Origin: Serpens gallinarum
Lineage (GTDB): Bacteria; Pseudomonadota; Gammaproteobacteria; Pseudomonadales; Pseudomonadaceae
DNA length: 64,000 nt
Assembly (NCBI RefSeq): GCF_014836765.1
Contig: NZ_JACSQG010000010.1
Span: 26,779-90,778 of the forward strand
Direction: 5' to 3'
Part shown: positions 57,239-64,000 of the stretch, in pieces
How the letters are laid out: each line of letters opens with the position of its first letter
How positions within the stretch are numbered: the stretch's first letter is position 1
Translations under genes and position numbers: made by a program
Notes under the pieces: model-generated
The model's database searches: none
The model's input: only the letters and a program-made list of their open reading frames with translations
Told to the model about the DNA's origin: nothing

Positions 57239-57934
57239 TCAGGCCAATTCGGCCAACACTGCATCCAATGCCTGGGCCGGGTCGGCAGCCTGACTGATGG
57301 GGCGACCGATCACCAGGTAATCGGAACCGGCGTCCAGTGCCTGGCGGGGGGTGAGGATGCGGCGTTGGTCGTCCTGGGCGCTGCCGGCCGGGCGAATGCC
57401 AGGGGTAACCAGTTGCAGGTGCGGTTGCGCGGTTTTCAAGGCCGGCGCTTCCTGGGCGGAGCAAACCAGACCATCCAGCCCGGCTTGTGCGGCCAGGCCG
57501 GCCAAGCGCAGTACCTGCTCCTGAGGTTCGATATCCAGGCCGAGGCCACGCAAATCTCCGCGCTCCATGCTGGTCAGCACGGTCACGCCGATCAAGAGCG
57601 GTTTTGGGCCACTAAGAGAATTCAGCGTTTCGCGGCACGCTGCCATCATGCGCAGGCCACCGGAGCAGTGCACGTTGACCATCCACACACCCATCTCGGC
57701 TGCCGCCTTGACCGCCATCGCCGTGGTGTTGGGAATATCGTGAAATTTCATGTCGAGGAAGACATCGAAACCCTGGGCCTGCAGCGTCTCGACAATGCCA
57801 GGGCCACAACGCGTGAACAACTCCTTACCCACCTTGACTCGGCATTTTGTGGGATCGAGGCGGGCCGCCAAGGCCAGTGCGGCGTCGCGGGAAGGAAAGT
57901 CGAGGGCAACGATGATCGGGGACGGGCAGGCCAT
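57239..57934 (-). CDS. pyrF: Orotidine 5-phosphate decarboxylase
   Basis: 231 aa TIM-barrel enzyme making [18 protein letters not shown] at the N-terminus, [12 protein letters not shown], and the catalytic [12 protein letters not shown] motif are present. The ATG at 57934 begins the conserved region; the frame continues upstream without similarity. Monocistronic by context. Confidence 0.96.
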   Translation of the reverse strand: MACPSPIIVALDFPSRDAALALAARLDPTKCRVKVGKELFTRCGPGIVETLQAQGFDVFLDMKFHDIPNTTAMAVKAAAEMGVWMVNVHCSGGLRMMAACRETLNSLSGPKPLLIGVTVLTSMERGDLRGLGLDIEPQEQVLRLAGLAAQAGLDGLVCSAQEAPALKTAQPHLQLVTPGIRPAGSAQDDQRRILTPRQALDAGSDYLVIGRPISQAADPAQALDAVLAELA

Positions 57935-58235
57935 GGCGAAATCTCTCGGTAAAAAACGCCGCGCATTGTAGCCGAAGGCGCAGCTGGGGCGAGCGGAAAG
58001 CTGCCGCATGCAGGACGGATCGCGCCTCATCACATGTCGTAGGGCGGCCTCGCGGGCCACAGCGAGCAGCCCACCGCTGGAAACACGCCCCATGCTGGGC
58101 TGCCCCGTGCACTCCGTGCATCCCGCCGTACACACCCTGCGCGTGGTGTGGGTTCAACAGGCCGGGCAAGCAAACTGACAAGCACACGACAAGGTCGTAT
58201 GGTGACAGCTCCACGTTTTATTGAGGTGCATGGCC

Positions 58236-58406
58236 ATGCCTTGGTATGTCTGGTTGATCCTGCTGGTGGTGTTCGGCTCGGTCATCGGCAGCCTGCTGAT
58301 GCTGCGTGATGGCGCGAAAAAGATTCCTCTGACCGAGGAACAATTGAAAAAAATCAAGGCGCGCAATGCGCGGCTGGATGCCGAAGAGAAACGCGAAAAG
58401 GAGTGA
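58236..58406 (+). CDS. DUF2897 family small membrane protein
   Basis: 56 aa. MPWYVWLILLVVFGSVIGSLLML is a single membrane helix, followed by a charged tail (EEQLKKIKARNARLDAEEKREKE). This is the DUF2897 pattern; function unknown. The ATG at 58236 has GAGG 9 nt upstream; an ATG two codons earlier is possible. The 301-bp gap to pyrF shows nothing beyond the promoter region. Confidence 0.82.
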   Translation: MPWYVWLILLVVFGSVIGSLLMLRDGAKKIPLTEEQLKKIKARNARLDAEEKREKE

Positions 58407-58411
58407 GCCGC

Positions 58412-59242
58412 CTAAAGGCTCAGAAGGGCCACGGGAGCGACGCCGGTTTTCGCCTCGCAAGATGCCTGCCTTGTCGCCGGGGGCCTGACCACAATACCCA
58501 GCGGCTGGAAAATCGATTCCAGCACACCTGCTGTGCGCAGGCTTTCCAGCAAATTTTCAAGTTCTTGCGCACTGATCGGACCATCAGGCCTCAGCAAGGC
58601 GCGATGGTCGTAATACTGGTCGATTTTTTGAGCGATGTGCAGCCTGTCTCGGTACTGCGGATTACGCTGAAGGAAATCCTCCAGAAAGGACCGCGTTACC
58701 ACGGCAATCTCGGCGCGCCTGTTCAGCACCATCAACAGATTGCCTTCATGGGAATACGTCAGGGCAACCGCGAAGCGTTCACGCAGGCGCTCCGGGTCAG
58801 TGACAAAGTCGGCGAAGCGATAACTGTAACCGCGATACAGCGCCAGACGCTTGCCCTGCAAGTTATCGAAGTAGCTTTCCTCACGGGGCGCCAGCGCGAT
58901 GAACAGCGCCGCATCCTGCAAGCCCAGATCAATCACCTCATGATTGATCGCGCCCCAGCCCCACTGCGGGTTTTCGAACATGACCATGTCGATACGTCCG
59001 CTCTGCAGGTCAGCAAAGCGCCGGGGAATCGCTGTGGGGACGACCACGAAGCGATAGTCGGACTGGAGCCGGTTAAGCGCACCCAGCAGATCGATCAGCA
59101 AACCTTGGCGAGCGGCGGCATCCTGAACATAGGGTGGAAAATAGGTGCCGGCGACCTTAACCAGACGCTCGGCCTGCACCGGCCCCGCAACAGCATGGCC
59201 GGCCAGCATCAACAGGGAAAGGGACAGGAGCAGCCATCGCAT
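58412..59242 (-). CDS. Periplasmic solute-binding protein (SBP_bac_3-like)
   Basis: 276 aa. Signal peptide MRWLLLSLSLLMLAGHAVA then a type 3 extracellular solute-binding domain (VKVAGTYFPPYVQDAAARQGLLIDLLGALNRL, RIDMVMFENPQWG, ISAQELENLLESLRTAGVLESI). No permease or ATPase is adjacent, so it may act with unlinked partners or as an orphan sensor. It converges with the DUF2897 gene over 5 bp. Confidence 0.83.
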   Translation of the reverse strand: MRWLLLSLSLLMLAGHAVAGPVQAERLVKVAGTYFPPYVQDAAARQGLLIDLLGALNRLQSDYRFVVVPTAIPRRFADLQSGRIDMVMFENPQWGWGAINHEVIDLGLQDAALFIALAPREESYFDNLQGKRLALYRGYSYRFADFVTDPERLRERFAVALTYSHEGNLLMVLNRRAEIAVVTRSFLEDFLQRNPQYRDRLHIAQKIDQYYDHRALLRPDGPISAQELENLLESLRTAGVLESIFQPLGIVVRPPATRQASCEAKTGVAPVALLSL

Positions 59243-59335
59243 CCTGGAAATCTCTTGAAAAACATGCCCGAAGCCTACCTGACCAACGGTCAGAAACCTA
59301 GCTAGCCTGCTCCTGCCAATCGAAATACGGGCCCA

Positions 59336-59959
59336 TCAAGGCACCCTAATCACCATTGCCAGCGCTTCTTCGGCCAGGCTGTCCAGAGTCATTGGCCCGT
59401 CGGGGCGGTACCAGGTAGTGGTCCAACTCAACGCACCAGTAAGGAAACGCCGCAGGATGAACGGATCGTTCTGCACATAACCGGCCTCGCGCGCCTCTTC
59501 CAGCACCCCCAGCCATACCTCTTCATACTGATCGCGCAGCGCAAGCACCTGGGCCTTGCCTTCTTCCGACAGCGAGCGCCATTCGTACACCAGCACCGCC
59601 ATGGCCTCGCCGGTGCCACCCATGATCGACTGCAGCTCACCGCGGATCAGCGCCAGCACCCGTTCGCGCAAATCACTGGCTTCATCCAGAGCGGCGCGCA
59701 GCAGGGCCGTGTTGAAGATGACGGTTTCCTCCATCACTGAGCGCAGAATCTCTTCCTTGCTCTTGAAGTGATGGAAGATGCTGCCGGACTGAATGCCCAC
59801 CGCGTTGGCCAGGTCGCGCACCGTAGTGCGTTCATAGCCCTTGCGGCGAAACAGCCGTGCGGCCTCCTGCAGCAGTTTGCCGCGGGGGCTTTCGGGGTCG
59901 GTAACTTGGCCGCTGGCAACAAGCTCCTGCATGACGGCCTGGGCCTTTTGATCATCCAC
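59336..59959 (-). CDS. atuR: TetR-family regulator, probable AtuR
   Basis: 207 aa. TetR HTH at about residues 28-72 (RGKLLQEAARLFRRKGYERTTVRDLANAVGIQSGSIFHHFKSKEEIL) with a C-terminal ligand domain. It is divergent from atuA, the known place of the atu repressor AtuR of P. aeruginosa. GTG at 59959 with AGAGAGG is preferred; TTG at 59980 and GTG at 59977 are alternatives. Likely represses atuABC by binding the two palindromes in the gap. Confidence 0.88.
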   Translation of the reverse strand: MDDQKAQAVMQELVASGQVTDPESPRGKLLQEAARLFRRKGYERTTVRDLANAVGIQSGSIFHHFKSKEEILRSVMEETVIFNTALLRAALDEASDLRERVLALIRGELQSIMGGTGEAMAVLVYEWRSLSEEGKAQVLALRDQYEEVWLGVLEEAREAGYVQNDPFILRRFLTGALSWTTTWYRPDGPMTLDSLAEEALAMVIRVP

Positions 59960-60077
59960 GTGTACTACCTCTCTCACCAAGCATTAATGGGTTCACCTTG
60001 GCGGCGACAGGCCGCCACACACAGACCCAAGGCCTAATGCCATTTATTTAGGGGCGAATTCTGGGTGTTGGCCGCCA

Positions 60078-60096
60078 GCCGAGCAAGCGCTTGGCT
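60078..60096. promoter_or_regulatory. Operator candidate 1 for AtuR
   Basis: 19-bp site whose minus strand reads AGCCAAGCGCTTGCTCGGC. It contains the palindrome CAAGCGCTTG and matches site 2 at 16 of 19 positions in opposite orientation. Lies in the atuR-atuA gap, 43 bp from site 2. Confidence 0.72.
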
Positions 60097-60120
60097 AAAA
60101 GTATCAGCCAGGGGCTTTTC

Positions 60121-60139
60121 AACCAAGCGCTTGCTTGGT
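60121..60139. promoter_or_regulatory. Operator candidate 2 for AtuR
   Basis: AACCAAGCGCTTGCTTGGT, with ACCAAGC / GCTTGGT as a perfect 7-bp inverted repeat around GCTT. It lies 41 bp before atuA, a position suited to blocking its promoter. TetR regulators bind palindromes of this size. Confidence 0.78.
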
Positions 60140-60180
60140 AGTGTTCGCTTCACCTTATCCAGCGTGAGCGGACTATCACA

Positions 60181-61968
60181 ATGACTAAAACCGTACGCAT
60201 CGGCTGCGCCTCCGCTTTTTGGGGCGACACCTCCACAGCCGCAGCCCAGTTGGTGCGAGGCGCAACTCTTGATTACCTGGTTTTCGACTACCTGGCCGAG
60301 ATCACCATGTCGATCATGGCTGGCGCCAAGATGAAGAAGCCCGACGAAGGCTACGCCAAGGACTTCGTTGAAGTATTGGCGCCCTTGCTGGGTGAAATCG
60401 CCGCCAAGAAAATCCGCATCGTCAGCAACGCCGGAGGCGTTAACCCCAGCGCTTGCGCCGCGGCCATGGCGGCGGCCTGCGAAAAGGCCGGCGTCAACCT
60501 GAAGATTGCCGTGCTGCACGGTGACAATCTGCAGCCCAAGCTCGGCGAATTGAGCAAGGCCGGCATCACCGAAATGTTCAACGGTTCGCCCCTGCCGCCA
60601 TTCTGCGTGTCGGTCAACGCCTACCTGGGCGCACCTGGCATTGCCGCTGCACTGGATCAAGGTGCCGACATCGTGATCACCGGCCGCGTGGTGGACAGCG
60701 CAGTGGTGACCGGTGCTCTAGTCCACGAGTTCGGCTGGAACTGGAACGAGTATGACAAGCTGGCCCAATCCGCCCTGGCCGGTCATTTGGTGGAATGCGG
60801 TGCGCAAAGCACCGGCGGCAACTTCACTGACTGGCGCGACGTGCCGGACTATGAGCACATCGGTTTCCCCATCCTGGAAGTCGAGGCCGATGGCAGCTTT
60901 GTGCTGACCAAGGCCGAGAATACCGGTGGCCTGGTTACACCCTTCACCGCTGGCGAGCAGATGCTCTATGAAATCGGCGACCCGCGTGCTTACCTGCTGC
61001 CGGATGTGATCTGCGACTTTACCCAGGTCAGCCTGGTGCAGGACGGCGAGCACCGCGTGCGCGTCAGCGGCGCCAAGGGCCTGCCGCCGACCGAGCAGTA
61101 CAAGGTCAGCGCCACCCACCCGGACGGCTTCCGTTGCACCGCCAGCTGCCTGATTGCCGGCATCGACGCCGTGGCCAAGGCAGAGCGCGTCAGCCAGGCC
61201 ATCGTCAAGAAGACCGAGGAAATGTTCATCGAACGCGGCTGGGGTCCCTACCGCGAAGTGAACATTGAACTGCTCGGCACCGAAGCCACCTACGGTCCTC
61301 GCGGTCAACGTCAAGACACCCGTGAAGTGGTGATCAAACTGGCCGTGCGTCACCCCAAGAAAGAGGCCCTGGTGCTGTTCTCCCGCGAGATCGCCCAAGC
61401 CTCCACCGGCATGGCGCCAGGCCTGACCGGCATCGTCGGCGGTCGCCCCACCGTGTATCCGGTGATTCGCCTGTTTTCGTTTCTGGTCGACAAGAGCGCG
61501 TGCACCCTAGAAGTCGAACTCAACGGCGAACGCTCCCCCGTGGCCCTTCCGCAATTGCAAACCTTTGACCCGGCTCAGTTGGCCGACGATATCGCCCCGC
61601 CGCTGGCCCAAGGCGAGGCCACCGTCAGCGTGCCGCTGGTCAAACTGGCCGTGGCCCGCTCCGGCGACAAGGGCAACCACAGCAATATTGGCGTCATGGC
61701 CCGCAAGGCCGAGTACCTGCCGTGGATTGCCGAGGCGCTGAGCAACGAGGCGGTGGTTGATTGGATGCAGCATCTGCTCGACCCGATCACCGGCCGCGTC
61801 AGCCGCTGGTACCTGCCGGGTACCCACAGCCTGAACTTCCTGCTGGAAAACGCCTTGGGTGGTGGGGGTGTCGCCAGCCTGCGTATTGACCCGCAGGGCA
61901 AGGCCTTCGCTCAGCAATTACTGGAATTCCCGGTGCCGGTGCCCAGCGCATTGGCGCAGACGTTGTAG
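60181..61968 (+). CDS. atuA: Acyclic terpene utilization protein AtuA
   Basis: 595 aa, DUF1446 family. [46 protein letters not shown] at the N-terminus and [45 protein letters not shown] are diagnostic. AtuA is needed for growth on citronellol/geraniol, but its reaction is not defined. First gene of the atu operon. Its TAG stop lies inside a GTAGGGTGGAT repeat. Confidence 0.94.
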   Translation: MTKTVRIGCASAFWGDTSTAAAQLVRGATLDYLVFDYLAEITMSIMAGAKMKKPDEGYAKDFVEVLAPLLGEIAAKKIRIVSNAGGVNPSACAAAMAAACEKAGVNLKIAVLHGDNLQPKLGELSKAGITEMFNGSPLPPFCVSVNAYLGAPGIAAALDQGADIVITGRVVDSAVVTGALVHEFGWNWNEYDKLAQSALAGHLVECGAQSTGGNFTDWRDVPDYEHIGFPILEVEADGSFVLTKAENTGGLVTPFTAGEQMLYEIGDPRAYLLPDVICDFTQVSLVQDGEHRVRVSGAKGLPPTEQYKVSATHPDGFRCTASCLIAGIDAVAKAERVSQAIVKKTEEMFIERGWGPYREVNIELLGTEATYGPRGQRQDTREVVIKLAVRHPKKEALVLFSREIAQASTGMAPGLTGIVGGRPTVYPVIRLFSFLVDKSACTLEVELNGERSPVALPQLQTFDPAQLADDIAPPLAQGEATVSVPLVKLAVARSGDKGNHSNIGVMARKAEYLPWIAEALSNEAVVDWMQHLLDPITGRVSRWYLPGTHSLNFLLENALGGGGVASLRIDPQGKAFAQQLLEFPVPVPSALAQTL

Positions 61969-62051
61969 GGTGGATCGGGGCACGTAGCTGACGCTTCATC
62001 CATTTACCGCTGTTGCTTTTGGTGGAAAACGCTTCGCGGTTTCCACCCTAC
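61965..62051. repeat. GTAGGGTGGAT repeat between atuA and atuB
   Basis: Begins GTAGGGTGGATCGG, overlapping the atuA stop, and ends TTTCCACCCTAC. An inner GAAAACGCTTCGCGGTTTCC hairpin is visible. The same family as at 17045 and 21843. It fills the 108-bp intergenic gap within the operon. Confidence 0.75.
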
Positions 62052-62076
62052 GAATACGACGAGGACGATAAAAACA

Positions 62077-62946
62077 ATGAGCTATGACTCGGTCTTTAAA
62101 CCCGGCCTGTTTGCCGACCAGACCATCATGGTCACCGGCGGCGGCAGCGGCATCGGTCGCTGCACCGCCCACGAGCTGGCGGCCCTGGGTGCCCATGTGG
62201 TGCTGGTAGGACGCAAGCTGGAGAAGCTGGAGAAAACCGCCGCCGAGATCGTCGAGGACGGCGGCAGCGTCAGCTTCCAGGTCTGCGACATCCGTGATGA
62301 AGACGCCGTCAAGACTATGGTCAAGGCCGTGATCGCCGAGCGCGGGCGCATTCACCACCTGGTGAATAATGCCGGCGGCCAGTTCCCGGCGCCGCTGATC
62401 GGCATCAACCAGAAAGGCTTCGAGACCGTGGTGCGCACCAACCTGGTCGGTGGCTTCCTGATCGCCAAGGAAGTGTTCCTGCAGAGCCTGTCCAAGCACG
62501 GCGGCAGCATCGTCAACATGCTCGCTGACATGTGGGGCGGCATGCCGGGCATGGGGCACTCCGGCGCGGCCCGTGCCGGCATGGAAAACTTCACCAAGAC
62601 CGCTGCCTACGAATGGGGCCACGCTGGCGTGCGCGTCAACGCCGTGGCACCGGGCTGGGTGGCGTCCAGCGGCATGGACACCTACCCGGACGCCATGAAG
62701 AACATGATCCGCTCCCTCAAGGACCATGTGCCGCTGCAGCGCATTGCCACCGAAGCGGAAATCGCCTCGGCCATTGTATTCCTGCTCTCCCCCGGCGCCA
62801 GCTTCATCAGCGGCAACACCATCCGCATCGACGGCGCCGCCAGCCAAGGCACCCGTGCCTGGACCCTGGGCAAGGCCAAGAACAGCGAGTCTTACAACGG
62901 TTTTCACCGTGCCTACCAACCCGATGTACTGAAGGACGGAGAATAA
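62077..62946 (+). CDS. atuB: Short-chain dehydrogenase AtuB
   Basis: 289 aa SDR. Cofactor motif MVTGGGSGIGRCTAHELAALGAHVVLVGRK and LVNNAGGQFPAPL are normal, but the usual YxxxK site reads HSGAARAGMENFTK, the form seen in peroxisomal trans-2-enoyl-CoA reductase/dienoyl-CoA reductase SDRs. It is thought to act in oxidation of citronellol-derived intermediates, but its active-site type suggests a CoA-linked substrate. AGGACG ribosome site; followed by atuC after 4 bp. Confidence 0.92.
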   Translation: MSYDSVFKPGLFADQTIMVTGGGSGIGRCTAHELAALGAHVVLVGRKLEKLEKTAAEIVEDGGSVSFQVCDIRDEDAVKTMVKAVIAERGRIHHLVNNAGGQFPAPLIGINQKGFETVVRTNLVGGFLIAKEVFLQSLSKHGGSIVNMLADMWGGMPGMGHSGAARAGMENFTKTAAYEWGHAGVRVNAVAPGWVASSGMDTYPDAMKNMIRSLKDHVPLQRIATEAEIASAIVFLLSPGASFISGNTIRIDGAASQGTRAWTLGKAKNSESYNGFHRAYQPDVLKDGE

Positions 62947-62950
62947 CAAC

Positions 62951-64000
62951 ATGCCCGTGATCCAGTCAGAGATCGACGTCCACGACGCAGCCTTTGCTGC
63001 CAACCGTGACGCCATGCTCGCGGCCGTGGCCAGCTTCCGTGACGTTGAGCAGAAAGTGCTCGACAAGGCCAATGAGGCCAAACCGAAATTCGAAAAACGC
63101 GGCCAGTTGCTGCCCCGCGAACGCATCAACCTGCTGCTCGACCCGGGCGCGCCCTTCCTTGAACTGTCGTCGCTAGCCGGCTACAAGCTGCACGACGACA
63201 AAGACGGCACCCAGGCCGGTGGCGGTATCATCGCCGGCATCGGCTACATCGAGGGCGTACGCTGTATGGTGCTGGCCAACAACAGCGCCATCAAGGGCGG
63301 CACCATCTCTCCCACCGGCCTGAAGAAATCCCTGCGCATGCAGCAGGTGGCGGTGGAGAACAAGCTGCCGATCGTGACCCTGGCCGAATCCGGCGGTGCC
63401 AACCTGAACTACGCCGCCGACATCTTCGTCGAGGGTGCACGCGGCTTCGCCAATCAGGCGCGCATTTCCGCCATGGGCATTCCCCAGGTGACGGTGGTGC
63501 ACGGCTCCTCCACTGCCGGCGGCGCCTACCAGCCGGGTCTGTCCGACTACGTGGTGGTGGTGCGCGGCAAGGCCAAGATGTTCCTCGCCGGCCCGCCACT
63601 GCTCAAGGCCGCCACCGGTGAAATCGCCACCGACGAAGAACTGGGCGGCGCGGAAATGCACGCGCAGGTCGCCGGTACCGCCGAATACCTGGCCGAAAAC
63701 GACGCCGACGGCGTGCGCCTGGCGCGCAACATCATGCAGATGCTGCCGTGGAACCAGCAGTTGCCGGTACGTGCCAAAAAGGCCTACCGCGAGCCGCTGT
63801 ACCCGGCCGACGAGCTACTCGGCATCGTGCCCAACGACGCCAAGAAGCCCTACGACGTGCGCGAGATCATCGCCCGCATTGCCGACGGCTCCGAATTCCT
63901 CGATTTCAAGAACGAGTTCGACAGCCAGACCGTCTGCGGTCATCTGAGCATCGAAGGCCAACCCTGCGGCTTCATCGGCAACAACGGCCCGATCACCCCG
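62951..64000 (+). CDS. atuC: Geranyl-CoA carboxylase beta subunit AtuC (partial)
   Basis: First 350 codons; no stop before the window ends. Carboxyltransferase beta subunit: LPRERINLLLDPGAPFLELSSLAGYKL, GTISPTGLKKSLRMQQVA, LAESGGANLNYAADIFVEGARGFANQARIS and GSSTAGGAYQPGLSDY match geranyl/methylcrotonyl-CoA carboxylases. With AtuF (expected further right) it would carboxylate cis-geranyl-CoA. Gene order atuA-atuB-atuC supports AtuC rather than LiuB. Confidence 0.92.
   Translation, partial: MPVIQSEIDVHDAAFAANRDAMLAAVASFRDVEQKVLDKANEAKPKFEKRGQLLPRERINLLLDPGAPFLELSSLAGYKLHDDKDGTQAGGGIIAGIGYIEGVRCMVLANNSAIKGGTISPTGLKKSLRMQQVAVENKLPIVTLAESGGANLNYAADIFVEGARGFANQARISAMGIPQVTVVHGSSTAGGAYQPGLSDYVVVVRGKAKMFLAGPPLLKAATGEIATDEELGGAEMHAQVAGTAEYLAENDADGVRLARNIMQMLPWNQQLPVRAKKAYREPLYPADELLGIVPNDAKKPYDVREIIARIADGSEFLDFKNEFDSQTVCGHLSIEGQPCGFIGNNGPITP

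Overview
The window is a 64 kb piece of a gamma-proteobacterial chromosome, almost certainly from the genus Pseudomonas. The evidence is a GacS-type hybrid kinase with the family's usual length, the mazG-relA-rlmD-cysM block, an atu (acyclic terpene utilization) operon, a pseudomonad-type urate catabolic operon, and GC-rich codon use. Species cannot be assigned. No rRNA, tRNA or CRISPR array was seen. The most pervasive non-coding component is a large population of REP/REPIN palindromes. Their core begins GTAGGGGCGAATTYATTC and is usually paired with its inverse 139-158 bp away. A matching REP-associated tyrosine transposase (RAYT) lies at 56.2 kb.

Layout. 1-1.1 kb: tandem REPIN array. 1.2-5.7 kb (+): urate/allantoin degradation (puuE, uraD, alc, allA, puuD). 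5.8-7.1 kb (-): type II NADH dehydrogenase. 7.4-10.7 kb (+): MFS transporter, M18 aminopeptidase, HAD phosphatase. 11.6-16.2 kb (+): an ABC importer operon with an embedded phosphodiesterase-family protein. 16.4-23.1 kb (-): DUF2058 protein, mazG, relA, rlmD and cysM, with a heptanucleotide tandem repeat directly upstream of mazG. 23.3-28.6 kb: argP-like regulator (-), a TRIC-family membrane protein (+) and gacS (+). 29.0-29.9 kb (+): two small overlapping genes.

30.5-53.5 kb (-): one long surface polysaccharide (O-antigen type) operon. Transcription order is phosphomannomutase, rmlB, rmlD, rmlA, rmlC, wecB, wecC, acyltransferase, wzx, wzy, GT2, bi-domain oxidoreductase, heparinase-family protein, GT4, epimerase/reductase, phosphoglycosyl transferase and a WbpM-type 4,6-dehydratase. 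The part from about 34.3 to 42.9 kb is clearly AT-richer than its flanks, as expected for a transferred serotype-specific core. Predicted precursors are dTDP-L-rhamnose, UDP-ManNAcA and a UDP-6-deoxy-HexNAc (QuiNAc or FucNAc type) that would be the initiating sugar. Just upstream of the operon sit rfaH (53.6-54.1 kb) and, between rfaH and the first operon gene, a 12-bp match to the RfaH recruitment element ops (53489-53500, minus strand). About 0.8 kb of leader holding four tandem REPINs follows. This is the most interesting regulatory arrangement in the window. A second notable item is a 60-bp REP-like element inserted in frame in the coding sequence of rmlB.

54.2-64 kb: a beta-CASP metallo-beta-lactamase protein, REPINs with the RAYT, pyrF, a DUF2897 protein, a periplasmic solute-binding protein, then atuR (-) divergent from atuA-atuB-atuC (+; atuC runs off the end). 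Two 19-bp palindromic operator candidates lie in the atuR-atuA gap.
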